A stretch of 17,965 nt of DNA from NCBI GenBank assembly GCA_004377275.1, contig SOIC01000052.1, positions 1-17,965 of the forward strand, read 5' to 3'. The position numbers and the translations under genes were made by a program. Positions 1 through 6,488 of the stretch are shown one piece after another (within the stretch, counting starts at the first letter, position 1; each line of letters starts with the position of its first letter). The notes beneath the pieces are model-generated. The model did not search any database and was not told where the DNA came from. It saw nothing but the letters and a program-made list of their open reading frames with translations. This DNA comes from Dehalococcoidia bacterium. Lineage in GTDB: Bacteria > Chloroflexota > Dehalococcoidia > E44-bin15.

Positions 1-74
1 TCGGTCAATGTGATTCTTACCATGTTCTTCCTTTCGTGATCCTTTGTTTTCCTCAGCAGGCCTTGCTTCTCCAT
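1..74 (-). pseudogene. MarR-like winged-helix fragment, cut by the window edge
   Basis: Reading leftward from an ATG at 74, 24 codons run open to the edge and encode EKQGLLRKTKDHERKN followed by MVRITLT. This fits the beta-wing of MarR-family regulators (L-E-x-x-G-L-[IL]-x-R, then D/H-x-R-x-x-x-V-x-[IL]-x-LT). In a complete MarR protein this segment comes after about 60-70 residues containing the recognition helix, but an in-frame TGA lies only five codons upstream of the ATG and no helix-coding sequence is visible further up. The gene is therefore probably 5'-truncated. A competing frame from an ATG at 93 is also open to the edge but resembles nothing I know. The match rests on a short stretch. 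Confidence 0.4.
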
Positions 75-93
75 GCGAATTTTTATTGCTCAT

Positions 94-122
94 ATATTAC
101 TAAATAAAAATGAGTTTGACAA
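94..122 (-). promoter_or_regulatory. Candidate leftward sigma70-type promoter
   Basis: TTGTCA (122-117) and TAATAT (99-94) are separated by 17 bases on the minus strand. Transcription would start near 87 and run into the MarR-like fragment. The area is AT-rich, so a chance match is possible. Confidence 0.4.
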
Positions 123-235
123 GCATGGCATCTGGCTTCTGCCAACGTTACTAACCTCTCGCCTGCCACAAACGCACCGCGTGTACCTCAAATCCAGAAA
201 ATACCACCTATTTTAGCCAAAAACCGATAAAACAC

Positions 236-264
236 TTGACAAAACTATTTATTTATAGTAAAAT
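236..264 (+). promoter_or_regulatory. Strong rightward sigma70-type promoter
   Basis: A perfect TTGACA (236-241) and TAAAAT (259-264) stand 17 bases apart. The predicted start is near 271. No plausible open reading frame follows before the terminator at 487-529, so the promoter appears to drive a non-coding RNA or a leader. Confidence 0.6.
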
Positions 265-288
265 TTTCCAATAGTATCGGCGTAGAGC

Positions 289-329
289 ATCGGCTAAGAT
301 TAGCGGGTAGGGTATCGTCTAAGATTAGC
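289..329 (+). repeat. Pair of 16-nt direct repeats, 25 nt apart
   Basis: The 16-mers at 289-304 (ATCGGCTAAGATTAGC) and 314-329 differ at a single base. Each ends in TTAGC, and the first carries a GCTAA complement two bases away. They fall in the 5' part of the predicted transcript. Confidence 0.7.
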
Positions 330-353
330 AGCAGAGCGGCTATACGTCATTTA

Positions 354-399
354 AAACTATGCTAATTTGCCGGCACCCGCCGGCAAATTAGCATAGTTT
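354..399. repeat. Perfect 21-bp inverted repeat with 4-nt loop
   Basis: The arms 354-374 and 379-399 are exact reverse complements around the loop ACCC. The loop-proximal part of the stem is GC-rich (GCCGGC) and the base AT-rich. No U-tract follows on either strand, so it is not a normal terminator. It lies inside the predicted small RNA. Confidence 0.9.
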
Positions 400-486
400 A
401 AGGTATAGGCGGGGAAAACTGAGGATTCACAGTTATTAGCGCACTGGCTTAGATAGTCCGGTCAGCTATAGTTGTCGTATAAACGG

Positions 487-529
487 GACCTTCAGGGGGT
501 TAGCAGCCTGGCACTGGAGGTCTTTTTTT
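487..529 (+). terminator. Intrinsic terminator
   Basis: GACCTTCAG (487-495) pairs with CTGGAGGTC (514-522) with one G-U pair, followed directly by seven T residues (523-529). It would end the transcript from the promoter at 236-264. Confidence 0.75.
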
Positions 530-798
530 GTAGCTTCAAACAAGCTTCGTTCCGTTGCTATATCGGAATCAGTCCACCAATATGATCGTGTTCATGCCAA
601 CCAACAGCTTCACAACAACTGGTGGTGGGGGGCGCTCAAGCTAAGGCAAGAATATCCCCTCTGAGGTAAAGACAAGCTAGTTGTGCCGATTCATGAGCAG
701 GCCTATCTGGTATCCATTTCGGTGAGCATGGCTGAAGCTGCTGTGGAGATGACTGTGCTTTAGAGTGCCAGAAAATTGTTCCCGTGGTGAAAAGGACA
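530..798. other. Stretch without an identified gene; possible coding remnant at 683-763
   Basis: No long reading frame or RNA gene is seen here. From 683 (GTG) to 763 (TAG) a frame encodes 26 residues with protein-like composition (HEQAYLVSISVSMAEAAVEM). In the same frame, a TGA lies five codons before the GTG. It has no ribosome binding site and I do not recognise it. It may be the tail of a decayed gene, whose transcript would end at the terminator at 799-831. Confidence 0.3.
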
Positions 799-831
799 GG
801 GCAACTGCCTGAACGGTAGCTGCCCCTTTTT
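799..831 (+). terminator. Intrinsic terminator
   Basis: An 11-base stem (799-809 with 815-825, one mismatch and one G-T pair) closes on the loop TGAAC and is followed by C and five T residues. It insulates the operon at 993 from upstream transcription. Confidence 0.75.
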
Positions 832-843
832 ATGTGCGATTTA

Positions 844-872
844 TAGAAATTTGAGCGTGCTCGTGATATAAT
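844..872 (+). promoter_or_regulatory. Extended -10 promoter for the acyl-CoA carboxylase operon
   Basis: TGATATAAT (864-872) is a perfect extended -10 element. A weaker TAGAAA (844-849) lies 17 bases upstream. The start would be near 879, giving a leader of about 115 nt with a small CTCG/CGAG hairpin (874-887). Confidence 0.55.
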
Positions 873-992
873 GCTCGAATGTACGAGGGGATTTGAGTTT
901 AGCTTTAAAACTTGGTAGCTAAAGGGTTATGCTAAGATTTACCAAGATAGCGCGAAAAAGAGTCTGTGGGTGCTAAAACAGGAGGACACTGG

Positions 993-2540
993 ATGCTGGA
1001 TGAATACAAGCAGAAGCGGGAGATAATAAAGCAAATGGGGGGCCCCAAAGCTGTAGAACAACAGCATAAAAGGGGCAGTTGGACTGCTCGGGAGAGGCTA
1101 GATTACTTCTTTGATCCCGGTACCTTCACTGAGACAGGCTTATTCGTCAAGCATCGCACCACAGCTTTCGGTATGGACAAAAGGGAAATACCGGCCGAAG
1201 GTGTGATCACCGGCTTCGGAAAGGTAAACGGCAGGCTGGTCATGGTTGCTGCTGAGGACTACACCACAATGGTAGGCACCTTCGGCGAATATCACGGCAA
1301 AAAGTTCTCGCAAACCATTGACCTTGCCAAAGATATGGGGATACCATTTGTCGGCATGAACGATTCTGGTGGAGCACGGCTTCAAGAGGGGATGGATACC
1401 CTGCAGAGCTACGCCTGGCTATTCACGTCTCAGATTCTGGCATCAGGCATCATTCCCCAGATAGCCTTGCTGATGGGGCCATGTTTGGGAGGACAAGCCT
1501 ATCATCCAGTGATGCAGGATTTCGTGTTTCAATGTCGGCAGACGGGTCGCATGGGCATAGCCGGTCCCGCCTTCGTCAAGACGCAGACGGGTGAAGATAT
1601 TGACCTTGACACCCTGTGCGGCGTGGAGGCCCACGCTGTCAAATCGGGGGAGACACACGTGGTAGTCGAAGACGATAAGGACTGCCTGGATAAGGCCAAG
1701 GAACTGCTGAGCTTTTTACCTGCTAACAACAATAAGAAGGAATCGAGGAAGCTAACATACCAGGAAACAGGTGATGACCCGGAGAGGATAGACCTGGAGC
1801 TGGATACACTGGTTCCTGAAGAACCTTACATCGCCTATGACATGCACGATGTAATCGTGAGAATCATAGATAATGGCAACTTTTTTGAGATACTGAAGGA
1901 CTTTGCACAGAACGTGATTGTCGGGTTCGCCAGATTCGGTGGGCGTCCTGCCGGGATCGTTGCCAGCCAGCCGATGTGTGCCGCAGGCGCCTTGGACTGT
2001 GATGCCGCTGACAAGGTCGCCAGATTCGTAAGGTTCTGTGACCTTTTCAACATACCACTGATAAACCTCCACGATGTCCCTGGATACTGGATAGGTTCAA
2101 CTGAAGAGTGGAAGGGCATTTTACGTCACGGTGCCAAGATGCTCTATTCCTATATAGAGGCAACGGTGCCCAAGATTACTATTGTCGTGCGTAAGTCCTT
2201 CGCCGGGGCGTACACTGGAATGTGCTGCAAGGATACCGGGGCTGACTTCATGTTCGCCTGGCCTATAGCCAAAATTTGCATCGTGGGCGCCGAGACCGCC
2301 GCCAGCATTATATTCGCCAGGGAAATAAAGGAATCGGAGGACCCCGATGCTATGAAAGCTCAGAGGATCGCCGAATATCGAGAGCTGTTCGAGAACCCTT
2401 ATCGCGCGGCGGAACGAGGATTCATTGATGATGTGATCATGCCTAGCGAGACGAGGAAACACATAAATAGGGCACTAGACATACTTGAAGATAAAACCGT
2501 GATCAGGCCGTGGAGAAAATACTCAAACATCAATCTATAG
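993..2540 (+). CDS. Acyl-CoA carboxyltransferase subunit (propionyl-CoA carboxylase beta-like)
   Basis: This 515-residue protein belongs to the biotin-dependent carboxyltransferase family (PccB/AccD5/MmdA type), which moves CO2 between carboxybiotin and an acyl-CoA. Both crotonase-fold halves are present. The N-terminal half carries SGGARLQEG (125-133) and GPCLGGQAYHP (162-172). The C-terminal half carries the DVPGYWIGSTEE segment, RHGAKMLYSYIEATVPKIT and AGAYTGM (404-410). The second oxyanion-hole motif is usually GGAY, so the first glycine is replaced by alanine. The ATG at 993 is chosen because AGGAGG (980-985) sits 7 bases before it; a GTG at 966 would add nine residues but has no such site. 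A biotin carrier and an acyl-CoA dehydrogenase follow closely. Direction (carboxylation or decarboxylation) and substrate cannot be read from the sequence. Confidence 0.93.
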   Translation: MLDEYKQKREIIKQMGGPKAVEQQHKRGSWTARERLDYFFDPGTFTETGLFVKHRTTAFGMDKREIPAEGVITGFGKVNGRLVMVAAEDYTTMVGTFGEYHGKKFSQTIDLAKDMGIPFVGMNDSGGARLQEGMDTLQSYAWLFTSQILASGIIPQIALLMGPCLGGQAYHPVMQDFVFQCRQTGRMGIAGPAFVKTQTGEDIDLDTLCGVEAHAVKSGETHVVVEDDKDCLDKAKELLSFLPANNNKKESRKLTYQETGDDPERIDLELDTLVPEEPYIAYDMHDVIVRIIDNGNFFEILKDFAQNVIVGFARFGGRPAGIVASQPMCAAGALDCDAADKVARFVRFCDLFNIPLINLHDVPGYWIGSTEEWKGILRHGAKMLYSYIEATVPKITIVVRKSFAGAYTGMCCKDTGADFMFAWPIAKICIVGAETAASIIFAREIKESEDPDAMKAQRIAEYRELFENPYRAAERGFIDDVIMPSETRKHINRALDILEDKTVIRPWRKYSNINL

Positions 2541-2553
2541 AGGGGTTGTAAAT

Positions 2554-2766
2554 ATGGCTGCTATAGTATCATCAATGCCGGGAAGAGTGGTTGATATCAA
2601 GGTGAAGGTGGGGGAGGAGGTAACACAAGGTCAGGAACTCTGTATCATAGAGGCCATGAAGATGCAGATGCCGGTAAAATCTCCGCAAAACAGTAAGGTC
2701 ATCGATATTAAGGTGGAGGTAGGGCAGGGTATTAAAAAAGGTGATGTCTTGATGGAACTCGATTAG
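2554..2766 (+). CDS. Stand-alone biotin carrier (biotinyl/lipoyl attachment domain) protein
   Basis: This 70-residue protein consists only of a biotinyl domain. EAMKMQ spans residues 33-38, and Lys36 is the expected biotinylated residue. The two half-motifs of the flattened beta barrel are visible: MPGRVVDIKVKVGEEVTQGQ and, in the second half, SKVIDIKVEVGQGIKKGD. It has no N-terminal proline-rich extension as in AccB, so it resembles the short carriers of Na+-pumping decarboxylases and transcarboxylases. It starts 13 bases after the carboxyltransferase stop, with an AGAGGGG ribosome site 8 bases before the ATG. It most likely carries CO2 to or from the upstream subunit. Confidence 0.92.
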   Translation: MAAIVSSMPGRVVDIKVKVGEEVTQGQELCIIEAMKMQMPVKSPQNSKVIDIKVEVGQGIKKGDVLMELD

Positions 2767-2799
2767 CATCCCACAGGTTAAGTAGAGAGGATACTGCAA

Positions 2800-3978
2800 A
2801 TGGACTTTAGTTTTACTGAAGAGCAGGAGAAACTGAGACAGGAGGTTAGACAGTTCCTCGAGGAGGAACTGAAGAAGGGTAGCTTTGAAGCGCGTTGTGA
2901 TGCCTGGATGGGTGGGTATTCTCCTGAGTTCTCCCGCAAGCTAGGGGAGAGAGGCTGGATCGGATTGTGCTGGCCCAAAGAATGCTACGGTCAAGGGAAG
3001 AGCTATATGGACCGTATGGTGCTCACCGAGGAGCTTCTTCATTATGGAGCGCCGGCAGCCGTCCACTGGTTTGCCGACCGCCAGATGGGGCCTTCTATAA
3101 TCCGCCATGGCAGCGACGAACAGAAGGAGTACTTTCTGCCCCGCATCGCGAGAGGTGAAATTGTCTTCGGCATTGGTATGAGTGAACCGGAGGCTGGCTG
3201 CGATCTTGCGTCCCTGCGCACGAAAGCTGTGGAAGATGGCGATTCCTACATCATTAATGGACAGAAGGTATGGACCAGCGGGGCGCACCATATCGACTAC
3301 CTCTACCTCATAGCCCGCACTGACCCCGATGAGCCTAGGCATAAGGGGATCAGCGAGTTTATCGTGGACATGCACCTGCCGGGGATCGATGTCCGTCCGC
3401 TGATCGACATGACCGGAGGCCACCACTATAATGAGGTCTTCCTCGATAACGTGCGGGTGCCCAAGTCAAGTTTGGTGGGAGGGATTAACCGGGGCTGGTA
3501 TCAGATCGCAGAGCAGCTTGATTATGAACGAAGCGGCGTAGAGCGGTTGATGACAAATTACCCTCTTTACCAGGATCTTATCGAGTATGCCAAACAAACG
3601 AAGTACGGTGGCAAACCCCTTGCTGAGCAACCCACAGTGCGACATAAGCTGGCAGACCTCACCGTCAAGTACGAAGTGGGACGCCTGCTCACCTATCGGG
3701 TAGCCTGGGTGCTCGACCAGGGACGCCTCCCCACTACTGAGGCGGCGATGGCTAAGACCTTCTGCACGGCGTTCGAGCAGCACCTGGCCCATATGGCAAC
3801 ACAACTCCCCGGTCTCTACGGGCAGTTGAGACAGGGCTCGAAGTGGATCCCCCCTGCGTTTCGGGAGAGTGCTGCCGAGTCCTATCTATTCTCGCCAGGT
3901 TATACCATCCAGGGCGGCACCTCCGAGATTTTGAGAAATATTATCGCCATCAGGGGTTTGCAATTACCCACGTCCTAG
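2800..3978 (+). CDS. Acyl-CoA dehydrogenase family flavoprotein
   Basis: This 392-residue protein has the three-domain acyl-CoA dehydrogenase fold and should oxidise an acyl-CoA to the 2-enoyl-CoA using FAD. Visible are the N-terminal helical domain (MDFSFTEEQEKLRQEVRQFL), the flavin-binding signature GIGMSEPEAGCDLASL (124-139), INGQKVWTSGAHHIDY, and the C-terminal GGTSEILRNIIAIRGL. In medium-chain enzymes the base is the Glu of a YEGT motif, which is Gly here. Glu243 in LDYERS falls where isovaleryl- and long-chain-type enzymes carry theirs, so it is the likely base. AGAGAGG lies 9 bases before the ATG. It is 33 bases downstream of the biotin carrier, the likely last gene of the operon. The substrate is unknown. 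Confidence 0.9.
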   Translation: MDFSFTEEQEKLRQEVRQFLEEELKKGSFEARCDAWMGGYSPEFSRKLGERGWIGLCWPKECYGQGKSYMDRMVLTEELLHYGAPAAVHWFADRQMGPSIIRHGSDEQKEYFLPRIARGEIVFGIGMSEPEAGCDLASLRTKAVEDGDSYIINGQKVWTSGAHHIDYLYLIARTDPDEPRHKGISEFIVDMHLPGIDVRPLIDMTGGHHYNEVFLDNVRVPKSSLVGGINRGWYQIAEQLDYERSGVERLMTNYPLYQDLIEYAKQTKYGGKPLAEQPTVRHKLADLTVKYEVGRLLTYRVAWVLDQGRLPTTEAAMAKTFCTAFEQHLAHMATQLPGLYGQLRQGSKWIPPAFRESAAESYLFSPGYTIQGGTSEILRNIIAIRGLQLPTS

Positions 3979-4038
3979 CTGCGCAAAAGGAGGCGTAGCT
4001 CCGCAACGTGTGTAGTTCCCCTGTATGCAGCCTAGAGT

Positions 4039-4067
4039 CCCTCGTCGTAGTGGAGGGCAAGTTTTTT
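4039..4067 (+). terminator. Probable intrinsic terminator of the acyl-CoA operon
   Basis: CCCTC (4039-4043) pairs with GAGGG (4053-4057) around a 9-nt loop. Four bases later come six T residues (4062-4067). The stem is short, so it may be weak. Confidence 0.45.
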
Positions 4068-4096
4068 AAGAAATTCGCCAAATTTACAGCTTATAA

Positions 4097-4126
4097 TTGA
4101 CATAATAGTTTGAAAAGGCGGATAAA
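4097..4126 (+). promoter_or_regulatory. Candidate promoter for the hisA operon
   Basis: A perfect TTGACA (4097-4102) is followed after 18 bases by GATAAA (4121-4126). The 266-base gap 3979-4244 also holds a terminator-like hairpin (4039-4067), a small CTAACC/GGTTAG hairpin (4180-4203) and a duplicated 14-mer, but no gene. Confidence 0.4.
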
Positions 4127-4152
4127 GGAAAAACGAGGCTGTAAGTAATTCA

Positions 4153-4245
4153 AAAAGGGCGAAAAAGCGAATGTCCTGACTAACCATGTGGTTGTACGGT
4201 TAGCCACAGGTAATTTTATTAAGACGCTGTGAAAAGGGCGAAAAA
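4153..4245 (+). repeat. Duplicated 14-mer ahead of hisA
   Basis: AAAAGGGCGAAAAA occurs at 4153-4166 and again at 4232-4245. The second copy ends on the first base of the hisA start codon and contains the only purine-rich stretch that could act as its ribosome binding site. Whether the first copy matters is unknown. Confidence 0.5.
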
Positions 4246-4961
4246 TGGAGGTTATTCCTGCTATCGACCTTAAGGGCGGAAAGTGTGTTCGCCTCTATCA
4301 AGGTGACTATAGTCATGAGACGGTCTTCTCAGAAGAGCCTATAGATATCGCGCGGCACTGGCAATCCTTGGGGGCGAGGCGGCTTCATATTGTTGACCTT
4401 GATGGCGCAGCGAAGGGTGAGCTTTGCCATATCTCCCTTATAGAGGAGATAGCGCGGGCGGTCCCCATTCCCATTCAGTTAGGCGGCGGCCTTCGCCGAA
4501 TCGAGGCGATCGCGCAAGCTCTGGAGCTTGGTGTGGCGTGTGCCATCCTGGGCACGGCGGCGATTGAGGACCACGCCTTAATTCAGGAAGCCTGCAACAT
4601 GTTCGGGAACCGCATAATTGTGAGCATCGATGCGCGGGATGGCTATGTGGCGACCCATGGTTGGCAGGAGAGGACTGAGGTAACGGCAATCGAACTAGTG
4701 CAGCAGATGGCATCCCTTGGGGTGGAGCGCTTGATATATACCGACATAGCCAGAGACGGAACGCTCACGGAACCAAATTTCGACGCCGTAGAAGAATTGG
4801 TGGCCAAGACCAGCCTCCCCATCATCGCAGCGGGTGGCATTGCATCGCTGGAGCATTTGAAGAAGCTATTTCGTATCGGCGTGGAGGGGGCGATAGTGGG
4901 ACGCGCGATTTACACCGGGGACATCGACCTAAAACAGGCGCTGGACAATATTATGGCGTAG
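4245..4961 (+). CDS. hisA: Phosphoribosylformimino-5-aminoimidazole carboxamide ribotide isomerase
   Basis: This 238-residue protein is a full-length HisA, the fourth step of histidine synthesis: an Amadori rearrangement of ProFAR to PRFAR. The half-barrel repeats are clear. Asp8 in PAIDLKGG and Asp129 in SIDARDG are the paired catalytic acids. QLGGGLR (78-84) and GAIVGRAIY (215-223) form the two phosphate sites. YTDIARDGT (165-173) is the usual strand-6 signature. An AccD-like or HisF product is excluded by the HisA-specific start motif (PAIDLKGGK with RLYQGDY). It begins a three-gene unit whose next start overlaps its stop region: the TAGGAG ribosome site of the methyltransferase includes the hisA stop codon. 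No other his genes except hisI are in view. Confidence 0.96.
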   Translation: MEVIPAIDLKGGKCVRLYQGDYSHETVFSEEPIDIARHWQSLGARRLHIVDLDGAAKGELCHISLIEEIARAVPIPIQLGGGLRRIEAIAQALELGVACAILGTAAIEDHALIQEACNMFGNRIIVSIDARDGYVATHGWQERTEVTAIELVQQMASLGVERLIYTDIARDGTLTEPNFDAVEELVAKTSLPIIAAGGIASLEHLKKLFRIGVEGAIVGRAIYTGDIDLKQALDNIMA

Positions 4962-4970
4962 GAGCATCTG

Positions 4971-5642
4971 ATGCATCCCGCGTTAATCGCTATTCTCAGT
5001 TTAATAGGCGCGCTACTCTTCTTGTGGTTCGTGGTGTTCCGTATTGTTCGCAAGTTCCGTCTTGCTCCCGCATCGCGTCGCTCGGTTACGCTATTGGCGA
5101 TGATATTAGAAAACCCGGTGCGCAGGTACTTTTTCAGCCCAGCGAAATTGCTGGATAAAGTAGGCATCGCGGTAGGCATGAGGGTTCTGGAACTAGGGCC
5201 TGGCCCCGGCTTTTTCACCGTAGAGGCGGCGAGGCGGTTGGTTTATTCGGAAAACACGGGAAAGCTTTATTGCTTGGACATCGAGCCAGCGATGATCGCC
5301 AGACTTAAAGAGAAGGTCTCGAAAGACACCCTGGAAAACATCGCCATAATGGTGGGGAATGGGGAGCATCTTCCGTTTAAGGATGGTAGCTTTGACCTTG
5401 CTTACCTGGTCACCGTTCTAGGTGAGGTACCCGACAAAGATCGGGCGTTGCAGGAGTTGTATCGTGTGCTTCGTCCCGGAGGGGTGCTATCGATCTCCGA
5501 GTACCTCCCCGACCCCGATTATCCCCTGAGGAGAACTACCATTGCTTGGGCTCGCAGAGCAGGATTTGAGCCGTTTCAGCAATTCGGCAATTTCTTTGCG
5601 TACGTGGTAAATTTTAGGAGGGGCTATGCTGAAGTTCGATGA
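4971..5642 (+). CDS. Membrane-anchored class I SAM-dependent methyltransferase
   Basis: This 223-residue protein has one N-terminal transmembrane helix (about residues 4-25) followed by basic residues, then a Rossmann-type methyltransferase domain on the cytoplasmic side. Motif I is VLELGPGPGFFT (72-83), the acidic ribose-binding residue is Asp103 in CLDIEP, and motif II/post-II segments GEHLPFKDGSFDLAYLV and YRVLRPGGVL match the UbiE/Methyltransf_11 family. The substrate cannot be inferred; the anchor suggests a membrane-associated or hydrophobic one. It starts 9 bases after hisA with TAGGAG 6 bases ahead, and its last 17 bases overlap hisI, whose ribosome binding site lies inside this gene. 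The three genes are therefore likely co-transcribed and coupled in translation. Confidence 0.88.
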   Translation: MHPALIAILSLIGALLFLWFVVFRIVRKFRLAPASRRSVTLLAMILENPVRRYFFSPAKLLDKVGIAVGMRVLELGPGPGFFTVEAARRLVYSENTGKLYCLDIEPAMIARLKEKVSKDTLENIAIMVGNGEHLPFKDGSFDLAYLVTVLGEVPDKDRALQELYRVLRPGGVLSISEYLPDPDYPLRRTTIAWARRAGFEPFQQFGNFFAYVVNFRRGYAEVR

Positions 5643-5946
5643 AAAGGGGCTAGTAGCAGCGATTATTCAGGACGCGGAAAACGGGGAGGTGCTGATGCTG
5701 GGATATGTGAACGAGGAGTCATTGCAGAAGACGCTGGAGACAGGTCAGGTCTGGTTCTATAGCCGAAGTCGCCAGGAACTGTGGCACAAGGGGGAGACCT
5801 CGGGAAGCTATCTCAATGTTCGCAATATCTACAAGGACTGCGATGATGATGCCCTGCTTCTCCAGGTGGAGGCCACTGGCCCGGTATGCCACACCGGTAA
5901 TAGGAGTTGCTTCTTTCGCAGGCTGAAGGAAGTCACGGAGTCATAA
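5626..5946 (+). CDS. hisI: Phosphoribosyl-AMP cyclohydrolase
   Basis: This 106-residue enzyme opens the adenine ring of phosphoribosyl-AMP in the third step of histidine synthesis. It has the full signature: YSRSRQELWHKGETSG (45-60), then DCDDDALLLQVEATGPVCHTG (starting at 71) and SCFF. Cys72, Cys88 and Cys95 are the expected zinc ligands; Asp71, Asp73 and Asp75 the magnesium site. The protein ends shortly after SCFFRRL, so the HisE pyrophosphohydrolase domain found in fused HisIE proteins is absent and must be encoded elsewhere. An AGGAGGG site (5616-5622) lies just 3 bases before the ATG. The gene ends 6 bases from the convergent rpmE stop. Confidence 0.96.
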   Translation: MLKFDEKGLVAAIIQDAENGEVLMLGYVNEESLQKTLETGQVWFYSRSRQELWHKGETSGSYLNVRNIYKDCDDDALLLQVEATGPVCHTGNRSCFFRRLKEVTES

Positions 5947-5952
5947 GGGGCG

Positions 5953-6153
5953 CTACTCCATCTTGTATCTTCTCTTGAAGCGCTCCACTCGCCTTGCGGT
6001 GTCCACGATGCGCCGCTCCCCGGTGAAGAAGGGGTGACACTTACTGCAAAGCTCAACCTTGAGCACAGGCTTTGTCGAGCCGGTAGTGAAGGTGTTACCG
6101 CAAGAGCAGGCAACCTGCGCTTCCATGTATTCAGGATGGATATTCTTCTTCAT
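5953..6153 (-). CDS. rpmE: 50S ribosomal protein L31
   Basis: This 66-residue protein begins MKKNIHPEY, the standard L31 start. It is the zinc-binding (C+) form: Cys16 and Cys18 in CSCGN, and Cys36 and Cys39 in CSKCH. The basic tail RRVERFKRRYKM is also typical. The start codon overlaps the rpmA stop as ATGA, so it is probably translated by coupling; no strong ribosome binding site of its own is visible. Pairing L31 directly with L27 differs from the common rplU-rpmA-obg order. Confidence 0.96.
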   Translation of the reverse strand: MKKNIHPEYMEAQVACSCGNTFTTGSTKPVLKVELCSKCHPFFTGERRIVDTARRVERFKRRYKME

Positions 6154-6404
6154 TGGCGGTAAATGCTTACCTTCTTTTTATACTTGGACGCTGGCCCGAA
6201 CTTGACGAAGCCATCGATGAGCGCAAATATGGTGTGATCTCGCCCCAGACCTACGTTATCTCCGGGGAGAATGCGCGTTCCCCTCTGTCGAACGATAATA
6301 GTGCCCGCGCGCACTTGCTGGCCACTGTATCGCTTGACCCCAAGCCTCTTTGATTGGCTGTCTCGCCCCAGCCTTGTGCTGCCGCCGCCCTTCTTATGTG
6401 CCAC
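6150..6404 (-). CDS. rpmA: 50S ribosomal protein L27
   Basis: This 84-residue protein starts with a GTG read as MAHKKGGGSTRLGRDSQSKR, whose flexible N-terminus reaches the peptidyl-transferase centre. There is no cleavable N-terminal extension of the Firmicutes type. RILPGDNVGLGRDHTIFALIDG is the usual core. A GGAGGAGAG ribosome site lies upstream at 6412-6420. The next gene upstream in transcription is a small membrane protein, 84 bases away. Confidence 0.96.
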   Translation of the reverse strand: MAHKKGGGSTRLGRDSQSKRLGVKRYSGQQVRAGTIIVRQRGTRILPGDNVGLGRDHTIFALIDGFVKFGPASKYKKKVSIYRQ

Positions 6405-6488
6405 TTTTTAGCTCTCCTCCGCTTTTCAATATGAATGTCGCCCAAAATTAAAACGTTTCTTCGGCTACTAATGGAATGGCGATGGGGA

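Larger units (their letters stand above)
271..529 (+). ncRNA. Candidate structured small RNA or orphan leader, about 260 nt
   Basis: The segment is bounded by a near-consensus promoter and an intrinsic terminator. Inside are a pair of 16-nt direct repeats (289-304, 314-329), a perfect 21-bp hairpin (354-399) and recurring TTAGC pentamers at 300, 325, 388, 436 and 500, two of which can pair with GCTAA at 292 and 361. I see no reading frame with a ribosome binding site. It shows no T-box signature, no tmRNA tag region and no 6S-like layout that I can recognise. It may be a stand-alone RNA, or a premature-termination leader for something downstream, although the next gene begins only at 993. The boundaries are inferred from the promoter and terminator. 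Confidence 0.4.

Noticed and set aside
487..529. T-box leader
   Set aside because: There is a terminator but no T-box bulge sequence, specifier loop or antiterminator partner.
851..872. TTGAGC as the -35 box for the carboxyltransferase promoter
   Set aside because: It lies only 10 bases from the TATAAT, too close for sigma70; the extended -10 explains the promoter better.
966..992. GTG at 966 as start of the carboxyltransferase
   Set aside because: The AGGAGG at 980-985 would be inside the gene, and the family N-terminus fits the ATG at 993.
2941..3426. 161-codon minus-strand frame
   Set aside because: It is the shadow of the acyl-CoA dehydrogenase gene.
5937..5959. Bidirectional terminator between hisI and rpmE
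   Set aside because: Only a 5-bp GGAGT/ACTCC stem with a 13-base loop and no T-tract is present.
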